A DNA stretch of 64,000 nt, from positions 1,674,001-1,738,000 of the forward strand of contig NZ_JARADB010000001.1 in the NCBI RefSeq assembly GCF_028765165.1. The letters run 5' to 3'. Position numbers and translations under genes: made by a program. This DNA comes from Paenibacillus sp. MAHUQ-63 (GTDB lineage: Bacteria; Bacillota; Bacilli; Paenibacillales; NBRC-103111). Shown one piece after another: positions 7,916-16,982 of this stretch. The notes beneath the pieces were generated by a model. That model worked only from the letters and a program-made list of their open reading frames with translations. It made no database searches and was not told where the DNA came from. The number at the start of each line of letters is the position of its first letter. The first letter of the stretch is position 1.

Positions 7916-8677
7916 CTACAGTAAATCCCATATCTGCTTTCCGATCAGGAGTATACAAACGGTCAAAAATAGTGGCCGAACATAGGCCGTCCCTTTGCGG
8001 ATCGCCATACGCGATCCCAGGTAGGAGCCGCAGATCATGGCAATGCCCATGGGAATCCCGATTCCGTAATGAATCGAACCGAGGGCCATGAAAGTTGCCA
8101 GGCTGGCGATGTTGCTGCCGAAATTCAACACTTTGGCGTTGCCGGCCGCTTTCACGAAGTCAAAGCCCAGCATCAGAAATACAAATATAAGAAAGGAGCC
8201 TGTACCCGGTCCGAAAAAACCGTCGTAAAAGCCTAAACCGAAGGCTGCGCCCCCCATAAGCAGAGCGGTCTTGGTCGTGTAGCTGCGGAACGTGGAGCTC
8301 TCGCCCCAGCTCTTCCTGAAAATCGTATAGATCGTAATCAAGATCAGCATCACGACAACCAAAGGCCTCAAGAAGTCCGAAGGAACTTGCCGCAGCACCA
8401 GCGTTCCGCTAACAGCTCCCAATAAAGATAAAAGAAATAAGCCTTTCACCGCTTTGATATCGATGTGGCCCGAGCGCATGAAGGAAATGGTGCTCGTCAG
8501 CGACGACATGGTGCCGGCCAGCTTGTTCGTTCCCAGCGCGACTGCCGGAGGCAAGCCCGTTGCCAGCAGAACGGGCAGCGCGATCAGCCCGCCTCCCCCT
8601 ACGACCGAATCGACGTAGGCTGCCAGGAATCCGCCCATAATGACGAACAGCAGCATTTCCCAACTTAAGTGTATCAT
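7916..8677 (-). CDS. TSUP (TauE/SafE) family membrane transporter
   Basis: 253 residues, about eight transmembrane helices in two repeats. The N-terminal AAYVDSVVGGGGLIALPVLLATGLPP and the mid-protein GFYDGFFGPGTGSFLIF are the two signature segments of the TauE/SafE family, which export sulfite, sulfoacetate or other small organic anions. It lies between the glutamine transporter permease genes and the GlnK/GlnL pair with small gaps, apparently in one transcript. Its cargo is unknown; the position suggests a product or precursor linked to amino-acid or sulfur metabolism. The ribosome site (AGAGGAG) is rather far from the ATG. Confidence 0.85.
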   Translation of the reverse strand: MIHLSWEMLLFVIMGGFLAAYVDSVVGGGGLIALPVLLATGLPPAVALGTNKLAGTMSSLTSTISFMRSGHIDIKAVKGLFLLSLLGAVSGTLVLRQVPSDFLRPLVVVMLILITIYTIFRKSWGESSTFRSYTTKTALLMGGAAFGLGFYDGFFGPGTGSFLIFVFLMLGFDFVKAAGNAKVLNFGSNIASLATFMALGSIHYGIGIPMGIAMICGSYLGSRMAIRKGTAYVRPLFLTVCILLIGKQIWDLL

Positions 8678-8712
8678 GATGTCAATAACTCCTCTTCCTG
8701 CTCATAATTCGC

Positions 8713-9363
8713 CTAGACCATCTTCGCTTCCATCCTGCGCGCTGCGAGCGAAAGTGCGTAATTAACTGCAAAATACAGCACAGCCACTGCAAACAAGATC
8801 GGCAGCGTATAGCTATAGCTTTGTCCAATTACTATTTTCGCATGATGCATCAGTTCAGGCAAGGAAATAACGATGGCAAGCGATGTGTCCTTGAGCAGGG
8901 AAATGAATTGGCTCACAAGCGGCGGAACCATGCGCCGCAGTCCCTGCGGCATCACAATATGCTGCAGCGTTTGGAGGTAGCTGAGGCCGGAAGAACGCGC
9001 CGCCTCGATCTGCCCTTTGTCGATGGAGTTAAGCCCGCTTCGCACGACCTCCGCGATCATCGCGCCCTCGAACAGCGTCAGCGCGAGGATCGTCGCATTC
9101 ATCGGTCCTAGCTTGATGCCGACGTCCGGCAGCGCGAACCGGGCGAAGAAGATGATGAGCAGCAGAGGCAAGTTGCGGATCAGCTCCACGATTACGCCCA
9201 GTACAGGCGAAATGACCGGCATCTTCGTGTACCGGATCGTCCCGACCACACAGCCGACGATAAAGCTCAGAATGATTGAAATCAGAGCGACTTTCAGCGT
9301 CATATAAAAGCCTTCAAGAATAAATCTCACATTATCCGGTGAGAAAGCATGTATGATATCCAT
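8713..9363 (-). CDS. glnP: Amino-acid ABC transporter permease (GlnP-like)
   Basis: 216 residues of the HisMQ/GlnP type with about five helices. The EAA loop, where the ATPase docks, reads EAARSSGLSYLQTLQHIVMPQGLRR. The N-terminus FILEGFYMTLKVALIS matches the usual first helix. It starts with a strong GGGGGTGA site 11 bp after the preceding permease and forms a heterodimer partner for it. The order ATPase-binding protein-permease-permease matches B. subtilis glnQHMP. Confidence 0.88.
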   Translation of the reverse strand: MDIIHAFSPDNVRFILEGFYMTLKVALISIILSFIVGCVVGTIRYTKMPVISPVLGVIVELIRNLPLLLIIFFARFALPDVGIKLGPMNATILALTLFEGAMIAEVVRSGLNSIDKGQIEAARSSGLSYLQTLQHIVMPQGLRRMVPPLVSQFISLLKDTSLAIVISLPELMHHAKIVIGQSYSYTLPILFAVAVLYFAVNYALSLAARRMEAKMV

Positions 9364-9373
9364 TCGTTCCCGT

Positions 9374-10024
9374 TCACCCCCTGGCCAGCCTGCGCTCCAG
9401 ACGCAGAGCGCCGTAACTTAGCGGCAGCGTTAAAATCAAATACAGCAATGCGACGAAAATGTACGTATCGAAAGTCGCATAGGTTTCACTGGCAACCTGA
9501 TCGCCGAAGTACATCAGATCGAAGCCGGCGAAGACACCCAGCACCGACGAATTTTTAACGAGGTTAATAAATTGATTGCTCAGCGGCGGAATGACGATCT
9601 TGATCGCCTGCGGCAGCACGACATGGCGCATCGTTTGCGCGTAGGTCAAGCCGGAAGATCTCGCCGCCTCCGTTTGGCCGATCGGCACCGACATGATGCC
9701 GGCGCGAATCGCTTCGGCGATGAACGACGCCGTATACACCGTCAGTCCTAAAGTACCGCAAACGAAGCCGCTAAGCGTAATGCCCAGGGACGGCAAGCCG
9801 TAGAAAAACACGAAAACGACTAACAGAAGCGGAATGTTCCGAATGAACTCCACGTAAGCCGTCCCGAACCACTGCAAGGGCTTCACGGCGGAGATGCGGC
9901 AAATCGCGATGATCGTGCCCAGCACGAAGCTGCCGATCAAGGCGATGACACTGGCCCAGATTGTATTGACGAAGCCTTTCATGTAAATATCGATGTAATC
10001 CGTGAAAATGGAGATATCGGGCAT
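9374..10024 (-). CDS. glnM: Amino-acid ABC transporter permease (GlnM-like)
   Basis: 216 residues from ATG 10024, chosen because GAGGAGGGAA lies nine bases upstream; a longer frame to 10045 would put that site inside the gene. About five membrane helices. The EAA loop TEAARSSGLTYAQTMRHVVLPQA is nearly the same as in the adjacent permease, indicating an ancient duplication. It should pair with that protein to form the membrane channel of a polar amino-acid importer. Confidence 0.88.
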   Translation of the reverse strand: MPDISIFTDYIDIYMKGFVNTIWASVIALIGSFVLGTIIAICRISAVKPLQWFGTAYVEFIRNIPLLLVVFVFFYGLPSLGITLSGFVCGTLGLTVYTASFIAEAIRAGIMSVPIGQTEAARSSGLTYAQTMRHVVLPQAIKIVIPPLSNQFINLVKNSSVLGVFAGFDLMYFGDQVASETYATFDTYIFVALLYLILTLPLSYGALRLERRLARG

Positions 10025-10087
10025 CGGCTTATGTTCCCTCCTCATAGACAGAAGATGGGCAGCTTGCGGCCACCCATCTCATTCTTG

Positions 10088-10960
10088 TTATTTGGATGGC
10101 GCCTCGCCGATCCATTTCTTATAAATCTTGTCGTACTCACCGCTGGACTGCAGCTTCTTCAAGCTGTCGTTGACCGCTGTTTGCAGCGCTGTCTCGCCTT
10201 TCTTCATCGCAATGCCGTAAGGCTCATCCGTGAAAGGCTCGCCCACGACGACGAAGTTCGGGTCCTGTGCCATCATGCCGTAAAGGATCGCATTATCGGT
10301 AGTCAAGGTGTCCCCTTGCCCCGCTTTCAGCGCGCTGAACGCATCCTGGTAGTTGTCGAATTCCAGCACCGTTGCTTCCGGCGATTTGGCCTTGATGTTC
10401 GCCACCGATGTAGCGCCTTTGACCGCCAGCACTTTCGTGCCTTTTTTGACATCCGCCACACTCTTGATCGGGGAGCCTTTCTTCACCAGCAGGGACTGTC
10501 CGGCTTTGAAGTACACATCCGAGAATTCCACCTGCTTCTTGCGCTCATCCGTGATCGTCATCGTCGCCACGATCATGTCGATTTCTTTGTTGTCGAGCAT
10601 CGGAATGCGCGTCTTGGACGTCACTTCTTTCAGCTCGATTTTCTTCTCGTCGCCGAGCAAGTCCTTGGCCAGCGCTTTGGCGATATCTACGTCGAAGCCT
10701 TCGACTTCGCCGCCGGTCGGATTTTTCAGTCCGAACAGCTTCGTATCGTATTTGACACCGACGACCAGCTTGCCTCTGCTCTTGATTTCATCCAGAACGG
10801 ATGCTCCGCCTGCCGGCTTGGCGCTGCTCGGAGCCGTGCTGGCTGCGGCCGTACCGGCCGGCGAGCTGGACGCCCCGCCCGTGGAAGACGTCGAAGCGCA
10901 GCCTGCCAGTGCGAATACGGCGGTTAACATGACGATAAAATTCCATTTTTTTGAGATCAT
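10088..10960 (-). CDS. glnH: Family 3 amino-acid-binding lipoprotein (GlnH-like)
   Basis: 290 residues. Lipoprotein signal with lipobox LAGC (Cys21), then a Ser/Thr/Ala-rich linker of about 30 residues. The mature protein has SBP family 3 features: SRGKLVVGVKYD, GGEVEGFDVDIAKALAKDLL and PMLDNKEIDMIVATMTIT, the family signature where the substrate carboxylate and amino groups bind. It delivers glutamine, glutamate or a related amino acid to the two permeases downstream. The family alone does not separate glutamine from glutamate or cystine specificity; the GlnK/GlnL neighbours favour glutamine. Confidence 0.88.
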   Translation of the reverse strand: MISKKWNFIVMLTAVFALAGCASTSSTGGASSSPAGTAAASTAPSSAKPAGGASVLDEIKSRGKLVVGVKYDTKLFGLKNPTGGEVEGFDVDIAKALAKDLLGDEKKIELKEVTSKTRIPMLDNKEIDMIVATMTITDERKKQVEFSDVYFKAGQSLLVKKGSPIKSVADVKKGTKVLAVKGATSVANIKAKSPEATVLEFDNYQDAFSALKAGQGDTLTTDNAILYGMMAQDPNFVVVGEPFTDEPYGIAMKKGETALQTAVNDSLKKLQSSGEYDKIYKKWIGEAPSK

Positions 10961-10990
10961 ACGGTATCATCTCCCTATTGGTTATAAGTT

Positions 10991-11719
10991 CTAATGGCGA
11001 AGCACGCGGTTGAGAAACAGCTTCGCCCTTTCCTCTCGCGGGTTCACGAAAAACTGCTCCGGCGGAGATTCTTCGACGATTTGCCCTTTGTCCATAAAAA
11101 CAACCCGGTCCGCCACCTCACGGGCGAAGCCCATCTCGTGGGTGACCACCACCATCGTCATGCCTTCGTGCGCTAGCGCTTTCATAACATCGAGCACCTC
11201 GCCGACCATCTCGGGATCGAGCGCCGAGGTCGGCTCGTCGAACAGCATGATTTTCGGCTTCATCGCCAAACCTCTGGCAATAGCTACGCGCTGCTGCTGG
11301 CCGCCGGATAGCTGGGACGGATAGCTCTGAGCTTTATCCCCTATACCCACCTTCTGCAGATAATACATCGCCGTCTCTTCCGCTTCTTGCTTCGATAGGC
11401 CGAGGACCTTCATCGGGGCGAGCGTAATATTGTCGATGACCTTCTTGTGCGGATACAGATTGAAATGCTGGAACACCATGCCGATATCTCTGCGCAGCTT
11501 GTTGATATCCGTCCTCTTGTCGCTAACCTTGAACTCGTTCACGACCAGCTCCCCGCTGGTGATGGTTTCGAGCCGGTTGATACAGCGGAGCAGTGTGCTT
11601 TTGCCCGAACCCGACGGTCCGACGACAACAACGACTTCTCCCTGCTTGATCCCCAATTCAATTCCCTTGAGCACATGAAATTCTCCGTAATGCTTCTCTA
11701 CCTGCCGAAATGAGATCAA
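10991..11719 (-). CDS. glnQ: Amino-acid ABC transporter ATPase (GlnQ-like)
   Basis: 242 residues, first gene of the run. Walker A GPSGSGKS (34-41), [15 protein letters not shown] signature, Walker [15 protein letters not shown] and a switch His in VVTHEMGFA are all intact. The sequence is typical of polar amino-acid transporter ATPases (GlnQ/HisP). The start codon is TTG with a strong AAGGGGGGG site 5-6 bases upstream. A TTG start may hold the ATPase at a lower level than the binding protein. Regulatory direct repeats lie upstream at 11796-11826. Confidence 0.9.
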   Translation of the reverse strand: MISFRQVEKHYGEFHVLKGIELGIKQGEVVVVVGPSGSGKSTLLRCINRLETITSGELVVNEFKVSDKRTDINKLRRDIGMVFQHFNLYPHKKVIDNITLAPMKVLGLSKQEAEETAMYYLQKVGIGDKAQSYPSQLSGGQQQRVAIARGLAMKPKIMLFDEPTSALDPEMVGEVLDVMKALAHEGMTMVVVTHEMGFAREVADRVVFMDKGQIVEESPPEQFFVNPREERAKLFLNRVLRH

Positions 11720-11795
11720 CGGAACCCCCCCTTCGCTCTAAAAAGAACTTAACAATGTAAACTGTTTGTCATGTTAACTTACACTTGATGTGTTT

Positions 11796-11826
11796 AAATC
11801 TTATAGTCGAACTATGAAATCTTATA
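11796..11826 (-). promoter_or_regulatory. 21-bp-spaced direct repeat upstream of the gln operon
   Basis: The ten-base word TATAAGATTT (minus strand) occurs twice, at 11817-11826 and 11796-11805, with exact identity and a start-to-start distance of 21 bp, two helical turns. Such spacing is typical of response-regulator operators, making this a candidate site for the GlnL-like protein. The rest of the 332-bp gap 11720-12051 holds an A+T-rich stretch (TTAACA and TTTACA elements near 11755-11785) and the terminator at 11962-12012. No gene was seen in it. Confidence 0.45.
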
Positions 11827-11961
11827 CAATCCGACATGGAGATAAAAAATAAAGTATGGACACCAAGCGATTCTCTATGTGTTTAACCGCCTTGGGCAGG
11901 GGTGAAACAGGATTGTCCCTGGCGGCACTGAGACGAACTGTGCAACATCGTGCTTCGGCAT

Positions 11962-12012
11962 CAAAAAAGACACCTTTACGATGCACAAAGTGCAAAGTAA
12001 AGGTGTCTCTCG
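11962..12012 (-). terminator. Intrinsic terminator after the phosphodiesterase gene
   Basis: Read on the minus strand, AGACACCTTTAC pairs perfectly with GTAAAGGTGTCT around a loop containing a smaller TTTGCAC/GTGCA pairing, followed by a run of T residues. It lies about 40 bp beyond the stop codon of the gene at 12052. Confidence 0.85.
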
Positions 12013-12051
12013 CTCCGGCGGATCGGAGCGCTCACGGGCAGGGGGACGTGC

Positions 12052-12921
12052 CTACTCCAGCAGGCCCTCCGGCAGCTTGCCGTCCCAATCGCCCGGGATC
12101 GGCAGACCCAAGGCGTGCAAGGCGACAGCCGCCGTATCCATAATGGACAGGCCGGTTAAGTCCGCGGCCGGACGAATGCCGGGGCCCCGGCAGCCCCAGA
12201 AGATGGTCATATCCAGCGGGTCGTCGCTCCCGTGCTCGAACGGATCCAGGCCGCCGCCGCCGTGATCCGTCGTGACGATGATCAGGCTGTCCTCCAGCAT
12301 CCCGGCTTCCAACAGCGCGCGGCTGATGTCGCCGATCTGCCGGTCCGCCCGGGAGATCGCCTGCAGATGATCCGGCGAGCCGTATCCATGCCGGTGCCCG
12401 GCGGCATCCGCATCGTCCAGCTGCACGAACAGCAGCTGAAGCCCGGGATTCGTCCGGATATATGCCGTGACGGCAGGAACCAGCTCTTCATCCGGAGCGC
12501 TGAATTTGCTGATATCCGGCACATCCTCGATAATGCCGGTGAGAATGGGCTTCCATGAAACGAAGGAAGCCATGACGCTGCCGGGCCGCGCCGTGCACAG
12601 CATGTCAAACAAAGATGGAACCGGGGAGCCCGCCGGGTAATTGGCATTATGCTGAATATGCAGATGGGAGCGATGCCGTTCCGGCGTTACCCCATGCAGC
12701 AGCGACCCCCAACACTCTCCGCTGTTGGACGGATAGACCGTCTGCGCTCCATACGTCTGCACGCCCCCTGCCAGCAGCACATCGATAATGGGGGTCGCCG
12801 CTTCCCGGACGAACGCCCCTGCCCCATCAATCCCCAGAATAATAACCCTTTGAATCGATTGATACGAGGAATCCGAGCGACTAGAGACGCCTGCTTCGGG
12901 CCTCATCTTCTTGTTTGTCAT
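12052..12921 (-). CDS. Type I phosphodiesterase / alkaline-phosphatase superfamily hydrolase
   Basis: 289 residues from ATG 12921, which has GGAGGG six bases upstream; the ATG at 12927 abuts that site. Alkaline-phosphatase-fold metal motifs are visible: VIILGIDGAG near residue 30, the nucleophile-region TVYPSNSGECWGSLLHGV, QLDDADAAGHRHGYGS and VTTDHGGGG. This is the pattern of phosphodiesterase/nucleotide pyrophosphatase proteins. No signal peptide is seen, so it is probably cytoplasmic. It follows the GH35 gene by 15 bp and is probably co-translated with it. The substrate is unknown; a phosphorylated sugar or glycan-linked phosphoester would suit the context. Confidence 0.8.
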   Translation of the reverse strand: MTNKKMRPEAGVSSRSDSSYQSIQRVIILGIDGAGAFVREAATPIIDVLLAGGVQTYGAQTVYPSNSGECWGSLLHGVTPERHRSHLHIQHNANYPAGSPVPSLFDMLCTARPGSVMASFVSWKPILTGIIEDVPDISKFSAPDEELVPAVTAYIRTNPGLQLLFVQLDDADAAGHRHGYGSPDHLQAISRADRQIGDISRALLEAGMLEDSLIIVTTDHGGGGLDPFEHGSDDPLDMTIFWGCRGPGIRPAADLTGLSIMDTAAVALHALGLPIPGDWDGKLPEGLLE

Positions 12922-12936
12922 GTTCATCCCTCCGAC

Positions 12937-14700
12937 TCATCCCAGATCGGGTGTATCCGACAGCTCAACAACCGGCTTCTCCGTACCGTGCAGCTCCAGA
13001 ACGATGATCTCGTTAACTCCGTCCCGCAGCAGCGGAGCCGGCACGTACAGCGTGCGCTGCGGGCCTTCCGCCCAATAGCGCCCCAGATTAAAGCCGTTGA
13101 TCCAAACGACGCCTTTGGTCCACCCGTCCAATCGAAGGAAAGTGTCTCCCCGTTCTTCTACCGTGAACGAACCGCGGTAGAACGCGGGACGCTCCACAGT
13201 CTGCTCGTCTCCCCGGTTATCTCCAGTGAACGGAATGGCGTCCGTATGATCAAGCGGCAGCGGATAGATCGTCCAGTCGAACAGAAATTGGTTGTTCAGA
13301 CGCACACCTTCCGTTATGCCTTTGTAATCCCTCAGCTTCGGTCCGTAATTCACGCGTCCCATGTTCTCGACGACGATATCCAGCTGCGCGCCTTGGGCCG
13401 GAATGTCCACCTCCAGTGGACGCGGATTCCAGCGTTCCACGGTGCCTTGGCAGACGCCGTCCAGGAAAACTTGCGCGCGGTCGTGCACGTCCTGCAAGTG
13501 CAGCTTCTCGCCGGTACGCGGACCGGAGACGCGGGTCGAATACACGATGAAGCCATAGCTCTGACCTATCATCTCCATCGGTTCCGGAGAGGTGCGCCGG
13601 ACCGGCTTGGCAAGCCGCTCCAGGCTGCCAAGCAGATCGGCTTTCTCCGATAATTGCACCGCGCCATAGTTCTTCTTCGGTTGAGGTGCCGGGAACGCCG
13701 GGAACTCACTTTCATCTTGACCCAAATATCGTGCAATGACGCTGCGGACGGCTCTGAACTTCTCCGTTTCATCTCCGCATTCGGATAGCGGCGAGTCATA
13801 GTCATAGCTGGTGATCGTCGCCTCGTACTTCTCGCCATAGTTCGCCCCGTTATAGAAGCCAAAGTTCGTCCCGCCGTGGAACATATAGAAGTTCACGGAG
13901 GCGCCTGCGCGCAGCATGCGGTCGAACACGTCCGCCACATCGCCCGCATCGCGCGTATGATGCGGCTTCAGCCAATGGTCGAACCAACCGTTCCAATACT
14001 CCATGCACATGAGAGGTTCGTCCGCACGGTATTCGCGGAATTTCTCGAACGCCTCCTCCGGTCTGGAGCCGAAGTTGACGGTAGCCAGGGTGCCGGGAAC
14101 CGTCCCGCCCTGCAGCATCCCATCCTCGGGACCGTCGGAGGTGAATAGCAGGACATCGACCCCGCGCTGCGTCAATCCATCGCGCAGGTACGTTAAATAA
14201 GCGGTGTCGTTCCCATAGCTGCCATATTCATTCTCGATCTGCATCGCCACGATCGGCCCGCCGTTCGTGCTAAGCAGCGGCACCAGCCTAGGGATCAGCT
14301 CATCGTAGTAACGGTCTACTTTCTGCAGGTAGCCGGCATCCATGCAGCGCAGCTTCATATACGGATATTGCAGCAGCCAAGCGGGTAAACCGCCGAACTC
14401 CCATTCTGCGCAAATGTAAGGGCTGGGACGCACGATCACATGCAGCCCGAGTTTACCCGCCAGCGTTACGAAGCTTTCGAGATCGGCGATGCCTGCGAAG
14501 TTAAATTCGTTCTCCTGCGGTTCATGCAAGTTCCAAGGCACATAAGTCTCGACGGTATTAAAACCGCACGCTTGAAGCTTGAGCAGCCGGTCTTCCCAAT
14601 ATTCAGGCACAACACGGAAATAGTGAATGGCCCCGGACAATATTTGAAACGGCTTCCCATCTAATAGAAACTGTCGGTCTTTCGCTAGTAAAATAGCCAC
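12937..14700 (-). CDS. Glycoside hydrolase family 35 beta-galactosidase
   Basis: 587 residues, the usual size of bacterial GH35 enzymes. The catalytic TIM barrel occupies about 1-320: FQILSGAIHYFRV near the start, AMQIENEYGSYG with acid/base Glu158, and CMEYWNGWFDHW with nucleophile Glu234, also HGGTNFGFYNGAN. The C-terminal beta-sandwich domains end in GWTKGVVWINGFNLGRYW, a GH35 hallmark. No signal peptide, so it probably acts on imported galactosides. The start is GTG with GGAGGG upstream. It is divergent from an AraC regulator and followed by a phosphodiesterase. Confidence 0.93.
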   Translation of the reverse strand: MAILLAKDRQFLLDGKPFQILSGAIHYFRVVPEYWEDRLLKLQACGFNTVETYVPWNLHEPQENEFNFAGIADLESFVTLAGKLGLHVIVRPSPYICAEWEFGGLPAWLLQYPYMKLRCMDAGYLQKVDRYYDELIPRLVPLLSTNGGPIVAMQIENEYGSYGNDTAYLTYLRDGLTQRGVDVLLFTSDGPEDGMLQGGTVPGTLATVNFGSRPEEAFEKFREYRADEPLMCMEYWNGWFDHWLKPHHTRDAGDVADVFDRMLRAGASVNFYMFHGGTNFGFYNGANYGEKYEATITSYDYDSPLSECGDETEKFRAVRSVIARYLGQDESEFPAFPAPQPKKNYGAVQLSEKADLLGSLERLAKPVRRTSPEPMEMIGQSYGFIVYSTRVSGPRTGEKLHLQDVHDRAQVFLDGVCQGTVERWNPRPLEVDIPAQGAQLDIVVENMGRVNYGPKLRDYKGITEGVRLNNQFLFDWTIYPLPLDHTDAIPFTGDNRGDEQTVERPAFYRGSFTVEERGDTFLRLDGWTKGVVWINGFNLGRYWAEGPQRTLYVPAPLLRDGVNEIIVLELHGTEKPVVELSDTPDLG

Positions 14701-14862
14701 AATGATCCCTCCGGACGATGAATGCTGTTCGTTCTTGCGTTACATTCATCATCGCCGAAAGCCCTTCCGATCTCCATCCCCATATGTGTCATTTTCTATA
14801 CCAAATGTGTTCTCTTGCGTGTTATGATGAAACAAATATACGTGAATCGGGAGGAACCGCCG

Positions 14863-15765
14863 GTGGAGGAATTATATCGTTTCCCCAATATTGTCAACAC
14901 CCTGCAAGTGATAGGCTGCCACTTCGGTTTGAAGCCTTCGGGCTGGCACTATCCGCGGCACCACCATCATCTGTTCGAGCTGGTGTACTGCTCCCAAGGG
15001 GAGGTCGTGCAAGAGATGCACCGCGATGCGGTGACGATGAAGGCAGGCGATTGGCTGCTCATCAAATCCGGCGTCAGGCACCAGTCGACGAATCTTGCGG
15101 CTTCGGACTACGGCTTCTTCAACGTGCATTTCGATCTCGACGATCCGGAAATCCGCAGCCTGCTGGCCGCGACGCCATACCGGCTTATCCGCAGCGAAGC
15201 TGCCGGGCACAGCAAGCTGCGCTTCTACGTAGACGAGCTGGAGGCGGTCATGCGCCGCAATCGAGGCGAGCTCGGAGAGGAAGCGATGCCGGAGCCCTCC
15301 TTGCTGCGCTTCGAGGACAAGCTGCTGGTGCAGTCGTACACGCTGCTCATCATTCACGACGTACTCCGCCTGCTGCGGGAGCACGGCTCAACGAGCGTGA
15401 ACCGTCCCGCTCCCGATAAAGATCCTTCGCTGTTCGCCGCCGATGTCGCTCACATGATCGAAGAGAAGCTCTCGCTCGGCCTATGCGAGGAGGCAACTGT
15501 GGCGGGGGTTGCGAAGGAGATGAATCTCAGCCGCAGCTGGTGCAGCAAGCTGTTCGCCAAGGTGTACGGCCTCTCCCCCCGCCAATACGTCAGCCAGCAG
15601 AAGCTGAAGCTGGCCAAGGAGCTGCTCGTCACGACGCATCTGCCGATGACGGAGATCGCGGAGAAGCTCGGCTTCCACTCGGCCAGCCACTTCTCCCGGC
15701 AGTTCCGGCGCTGGACCGGGCAGTCGCCGAGCGAATTCAAGCCGCGCCACCATACGACGCAATAA
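14863..15765 (+). CDS. AraC-family transcriptional regulator
   Basis: About 300 residues from GTG 14863, chosen because GGGAGG lies eight bases upstream; an in-frame ATG at 14722 has no such site and would add an odd hydrophobic stretch. The N-terminal cupin-like sensor is visible in YPRHHHHLFELVYCSQGEV and AGDWLLIKSGVRH. The C-terminal double helix-turn-helix (about 205-295) includes NLSRSWCSKLFAKVYG, SPRQYVSQQKLKLAKELL and IAEKLGFHSASHFSRQFRRWTG. It is divergent from the GH35 beta-galactosidase operon with a 162-bp gap, so it is probably the galactoside-responsive activator of that operon. Confidence 0.88.
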   Translation: MEELYRFPNIVNTLQVIGCHFGLKPSGWHYPRHHHHLFELVYCSQGEVVQEMHRDAVTMKAGDWLLIKSGVRHQSTNLAASDYGFFNVHFDLDDPEIRSLLAATPYRLIRSEAAGHSKLRFYVDELEAVMRRNRGELGEEAMPEPSLLRFEDKLLVQSYTLLIIHDVLRLLREHGSTSVNRPAPDKDPSLFAADVAHMIEEKLSLGLCEEATVAGVAKEMNLSRSWCSKLFAKVYGLSPRQYVSQQKLKLAKELLVTTHLPMTEIAEKLGFHSASHFSRQFRRWTGQSPSEFKPRHHTTQ

Positions 15766-15813
15766 CTACGCGCTTCGCCCGGCTTGTTCTGGCCGTCTCC
15801 CCCGGCCAACACA

Positions 15814-15846
15814 TTGAAGAGGATGTCCGCCGGACATCCTCTTCAA
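15814..15846. terminator. Bidirectional hairpin between AraC and gerC-type genes
   Basis: A near-perfect 33-base palindrome: TTGAAGAGGATGTCCG pairs with CGGACATCCTCTTCAA around a single central base. It overlaps the stop codon of the minus-strand Ger(x)C gene and lies about 50 bp after the AraC gene, so it can serve both convergent transcripts. Flanking T-rich tracts are short. Confidence 0.65.
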
Positions 15847-16982
15847 TTAATAATCCCGTGCGCTACGATTTCCACTTTCACGGCAACCTGGAAGTCCGTC
15901 TCCGGGTACGCCGTCTCCCAATCCAATCGCTTCCATTCCTGCGGATGCATAGCGATGAGATCCCGCCCGATGCCGAAGGCGTCGGAATGGGCCCGCTTCA
16001 GCAGCTTGCAGATGTCCTGAGCCTCCTGTGTGAGCAGCTCGGAGAACTTATCGTTCAGCCGCTCGATGGTCGGCCTGTCCAGAAGTTTGAATTTGGCGTA
16101 TTCAATCACATTCGCTTTCAGCTTCAGCTGCATGTTGACCTGAATTTGCCCGGAAGGCAGAACCGTAACCTTCTTACTGCGTTTGGAGCTGGCGATACTC
16201 AGCGACAAGAAGTCTGTCGGTTCGCTCTTTCCCTCGGTTTTTTCTATTTGGCGGGTAAGCACACAAATCTTGCCCAGGCTACCGTTCATCAACAGAAATA
16301 AGGACGACTGCTCCGGGGTGAGGGCATAACCTGAATACTTGCGCTTATGAATCAGCGCCAAACCGTCAATAACAGCTTTGTCTTTATCCGACTCCTTCGA
16401 TAGTCTGTTGCCCTTGCGGAGAATCGGAATGACGATATCCTTGCCTTGATCGTGAAGAGCCGGATAGATCGAATGCACGGTAACCTTCGGAACCATCGTC
16501 TCATATTGGGCGCTTTTGAGAATTTTGCGCAAATATTCCCCGGCTGTAGCGGAACCGATCCGATCCAGTTTGACCAAATCGGCTGCCGTACCGTGAACAA
16601 TGGCGACTTTGGCAAGCATAGGATCGGTGGAACTGCGGAAGGTGGAATCAAGGATGCCCAAGAGATCGGTTTTGGCCAGCTTGTCGCTGATCAGCATCAC
16701 TTGATTCTTGGAGGTGCCGATAGGGCCTGAGATTTGCAGGCCGATTTTCTTATACAGCGCGTCCTGCATGGTCGGACCGGAAGCGGAGAGCACTTCGTGA
16801 ATCGGTACGGTTCGTTCTTCCCCGCCGGGCGATTGAATCGTTACCGTCGTGACGATTTCGTTGTTCTCATTCGTATCCAGTGAGGTTGCGTAAATCAGCT
16901 GCAAATTTTTCAAATCCGCATGATAATTGCACCCCGCGAGCAGCAGAACGGCAAACAAGCCGAAGAATCCCCGTCTTTTCAT
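15843..16982 (-). CDS. Ger(x)C-family spore germination lipoprotein
   Basis: 379 residues from ATG 16982 with GGGAGG upstream; the start overlaps the preceding permease stop as ATGA. Lipoprotein signal with lipobox LLLAGC (Cys18). The body has the Ger(x)C pattern: LIYATSLD, the long three-domain body, and a C-terminal domain with LLTQEAQDICKLLKRAHSDAFGIG and WKRLDWETAYPETDFQVAVKVEI. It is the C subunit of a nutrient germinant receptor, anchored on the outer face of the spore inner membrane. Confidence 0.92.
   Translation of the reverse strand: MKRRGFFGLFAVLLLAGCNYHADLKNLQLIYATSLDTNENNEIVTTVTIQSPGGEERTVPIHEVLSASGPTMQDALYKKIGLQISGPIGTSKNQVMLISDKLAKTDLLGILDSTFRSSTDPMLAKVAIVHGTAADLVKLDRIGSATAGEYLRKILKSAQYETMVPKVTVHSIYPALHDQGKDIVIPILRKGNRLSKESDKDKAVIDGLALIHKRKYSGYALTPEQSSLFLLMNGSLGKICVLTRQIEKTEGKSEPTDFLSLSIASSKRSKKVTVLPSGQIQVNMQLKLKANVIEYAKFKLLDRPTIERLNDKFSELLTQEAQDICKLLKRAHSDAFGIGRDLIAMHPQEWKRLDWETAYPETDFQVAVKVEIVAHGIIN

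Noticed and set aside
7875..7958. Longer start of the GlnK-like kinase
   Set aside because: It would overlap the TSUP gene end and place a GGGGGTGA tract inside the gene; ATG 7874 begins directly with a membrane helix. Some doubt remains.
14722..14862. N-terminal extension of the AraC regulator from ATG 14722
   Set aside because: The added residues are hydrophobic and unlike the family, and a good GGGAGG site precedes the GTG at 14863.
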